Shown here: one piece after another, positions 63,221 through 64,000 of the stretch
Layout: each line of letters begins with the position of its first letter
Position numbering within the stretch: position 1 is the stretch's first letter
Assembly: GCF_001187435.1 (NCBI RefSeq)
Contig: NZ_LFXA01000002.1
Span: 434,001-498,000, forward strand
DNA from: Streptomyces caatingaensis
GTDB lineage: Bacteria > Actinomycetota > Actinomycetes > Streptomycetales > Streptomycetaceae
Direction of reading: 5' to 3'
DNA length: 64,000 nucleotides
The notes under the pieces: generated by a model
Database searches by the model: none
What the model saw: only the letters and a program-made list of their open reading frames with translations
What the model was told of the DNA's origin: nothing
Program-made: the position numbers and the translations under genes

Positions 63221-63679
63221 ATGGCACACAGCGACGCCCACGCGGTCGGCGAGCCCGCCCTCGCCCACATCCAGACCCTCCCGAGCTGGCTCCTCAACCG
63301 CGCCTCCGCGCGCGGGCGAAGGCTCGTCTCCGACGCCCTCGCGCAGGACGGCCTGCGCATGCCCCACCACGCCGTCCTCTCCGCCGTCGCCGACCTCGGC
63401 CCCGTGGCCCAGGCCGAGCTCGGCCGCACCACCGGCTTCGACCCCAAGGACATGGTCGGCATCCTCAACGACCTCCAGGCCCAGCAGCTCGTCACCCGTG
63501 CCCCCGACCCCAACGACCGCCGCAAGAACGCCATCACCCTCACCGAGGAGGGCCGCCGCCGCCTCCGGCGCCTCACCGAGCTCGGCGACGAGGCCAACGA
63601 AGCCCTGATGGCCGCCCTTTCACCGGCCGAACGCCAGCTCTTCCTCGCGCTGCTCGCGCGGATAGTCGACGAGGACTGA
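63221..63679 (+). CDS. MarR-family transcriptional regulator
   Basis: The 152-residue protein has the MarR winged helix: LPSWLLNRASARGRRLV, PHHAVLSAVADLGPVAQAEL, the recognition helix region DPKDMVGILNDLQAQQLV and the wing RAPDPNDRRKNAITLTEEG. ATG 63221 gives a normal MarR length; the open frame from 63161 would extend over two operator sites. It is divergent from the reductase and likely represses both. Confidence 0.9.
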   Translation: MAHSDAHAVGEPALAHIQTLPSWLLNRASARGRRLVSDALAQDGLRMPHHAVLSAVADLGPVAQAELGRTTGFDPKDMVGILNDLQAQQLVTRAPDPNDRRKNAITLTEEGRRRLRRLTELGDEANEALMAALSPAERQLFLALLARIVDED

Positions 63680-64000
63680 CCGGCGGCGGCGAGGGGCCGC
63701 GCACCCCGCCCCGCCCGGACCCGGGGGATGCCGGGCATTCCCCGAAAGTCCCGTCGTCCCCCGCGCGGATCTGGTGGGATGGCCTTCGCCGGCGGACTGG
63801 CGTGATGGAGGGGTGGTTGCAGTGGTCCGGGACCTCGGAGACGTCGGGGGGCCCGACGGCCCGGGCGGGTGGGCCCGGTCGTACGGGGCGGGTGGTTCCG
63901 CGCGACGCCGCCCGGCGCTCCTCGTCGAACGCGGGTCAGGCGGACGGGAGTTGAGAGTCACGGCTCGGGCGGTTGTGTCCGACGAGGCCCGGGCGCACGG
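63680..64000. other. Unassigned right end
   Basis: No convincing gene is visible after marR. Open frames on both strands are compositional. Confidence 0.4.

Overview
The window is high-GC (about 70%) actinobacterial chromosome, almost certainly Streptomyces. Evidence: strong third-position GC, many GTG starts, XRE-DUF5753/DUF397/DUF6415-type genes, a DmdR/IdeR-type iron box, and actinomycete type I-E CRISPR repeats. It is accessory DNA on the left (1-42 kb) and ordinary chromosomal genes on the right.

Region 1 (0.5-9.5 kb) is a one-strand phenazine operon: phzB-phzC-phzD-phzE-phzF-phzG-phzA-phzM-phzS. The core enzymes take chorismate to phenazine-1-carboxylate. A PhzM-like methyltransferase and a PhzS-like flavin monooxygenase follow, so the predicted product is pyocyanin or a close N-methyl/hydroxy phenazine. 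Two strong hairpins lie between phzE and phzF.

Region 2 (9.5-29.7 kb) is a type I-E CRISPR-Cas locus in decayed surroundings. One cas operon (cas3-cse1-cse2-cas7-cas5-cas6e-cas1-cas2) sits between two arrays with different repeats: array 1 has 33 repeats and array 2 has 24. Both arrays appear to be transcribed on the minus strand from a related leader at their right ends. The end of phzS with the trailer end of a CRISPR array occurs twice, at 9.4-9.6 kb and 14.1-14.5 kb, bracketing an island of truncated or frameshifted genes plus a glycosyltransferase, a Nudix hydrolase and a winged-helix protein. One array 2 spacer matches exactly a peptidase gene 5.6 kb away. A broken XRE/DUF397/DUF6415 module lies to the right.

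Region 3 (29.8-34.2 kb) holds three peptidase-type genes: S41, M20 and S9. The S9 gene carries the spacer match.

Region 4 (34.2-42.1 kb) is an iron-box-controlled 2,3-dihydroxybenzoate operon (dhbA, C, E, B) followed by a decayed NRPS gene and an apparently intact phosphopantetheinyl transferase. It is a second consumer of chorismate and isochorismate.

Region 5 (42.2-48.3 kb) has two identical tRNA-Lys(CTT) genes around an orphan sensor kinase, a two-domain glycosyltransferase and a 2OG-Fe(II) oxygenase. A lysE exporter gene is truncated at the second tRNA.

Region 6 (48.8-63.7 kb) has an aminotransferase-like pseudoenzyme, an MBL hydrolase, a methyltransferase, a GNAT acetyltransferase, a small secreted protein, an SGNH esterase, an amino-acid permease, a SnoaL-like protein, an XRE/MmyB regulator, a pterin carbinolamine dehydratase, an acyl-CoA synthetase, a divergent LysR/bile-acid-symporter pair, and a divergent quinone-reductase/MarR pair with three matching palindromic operators.
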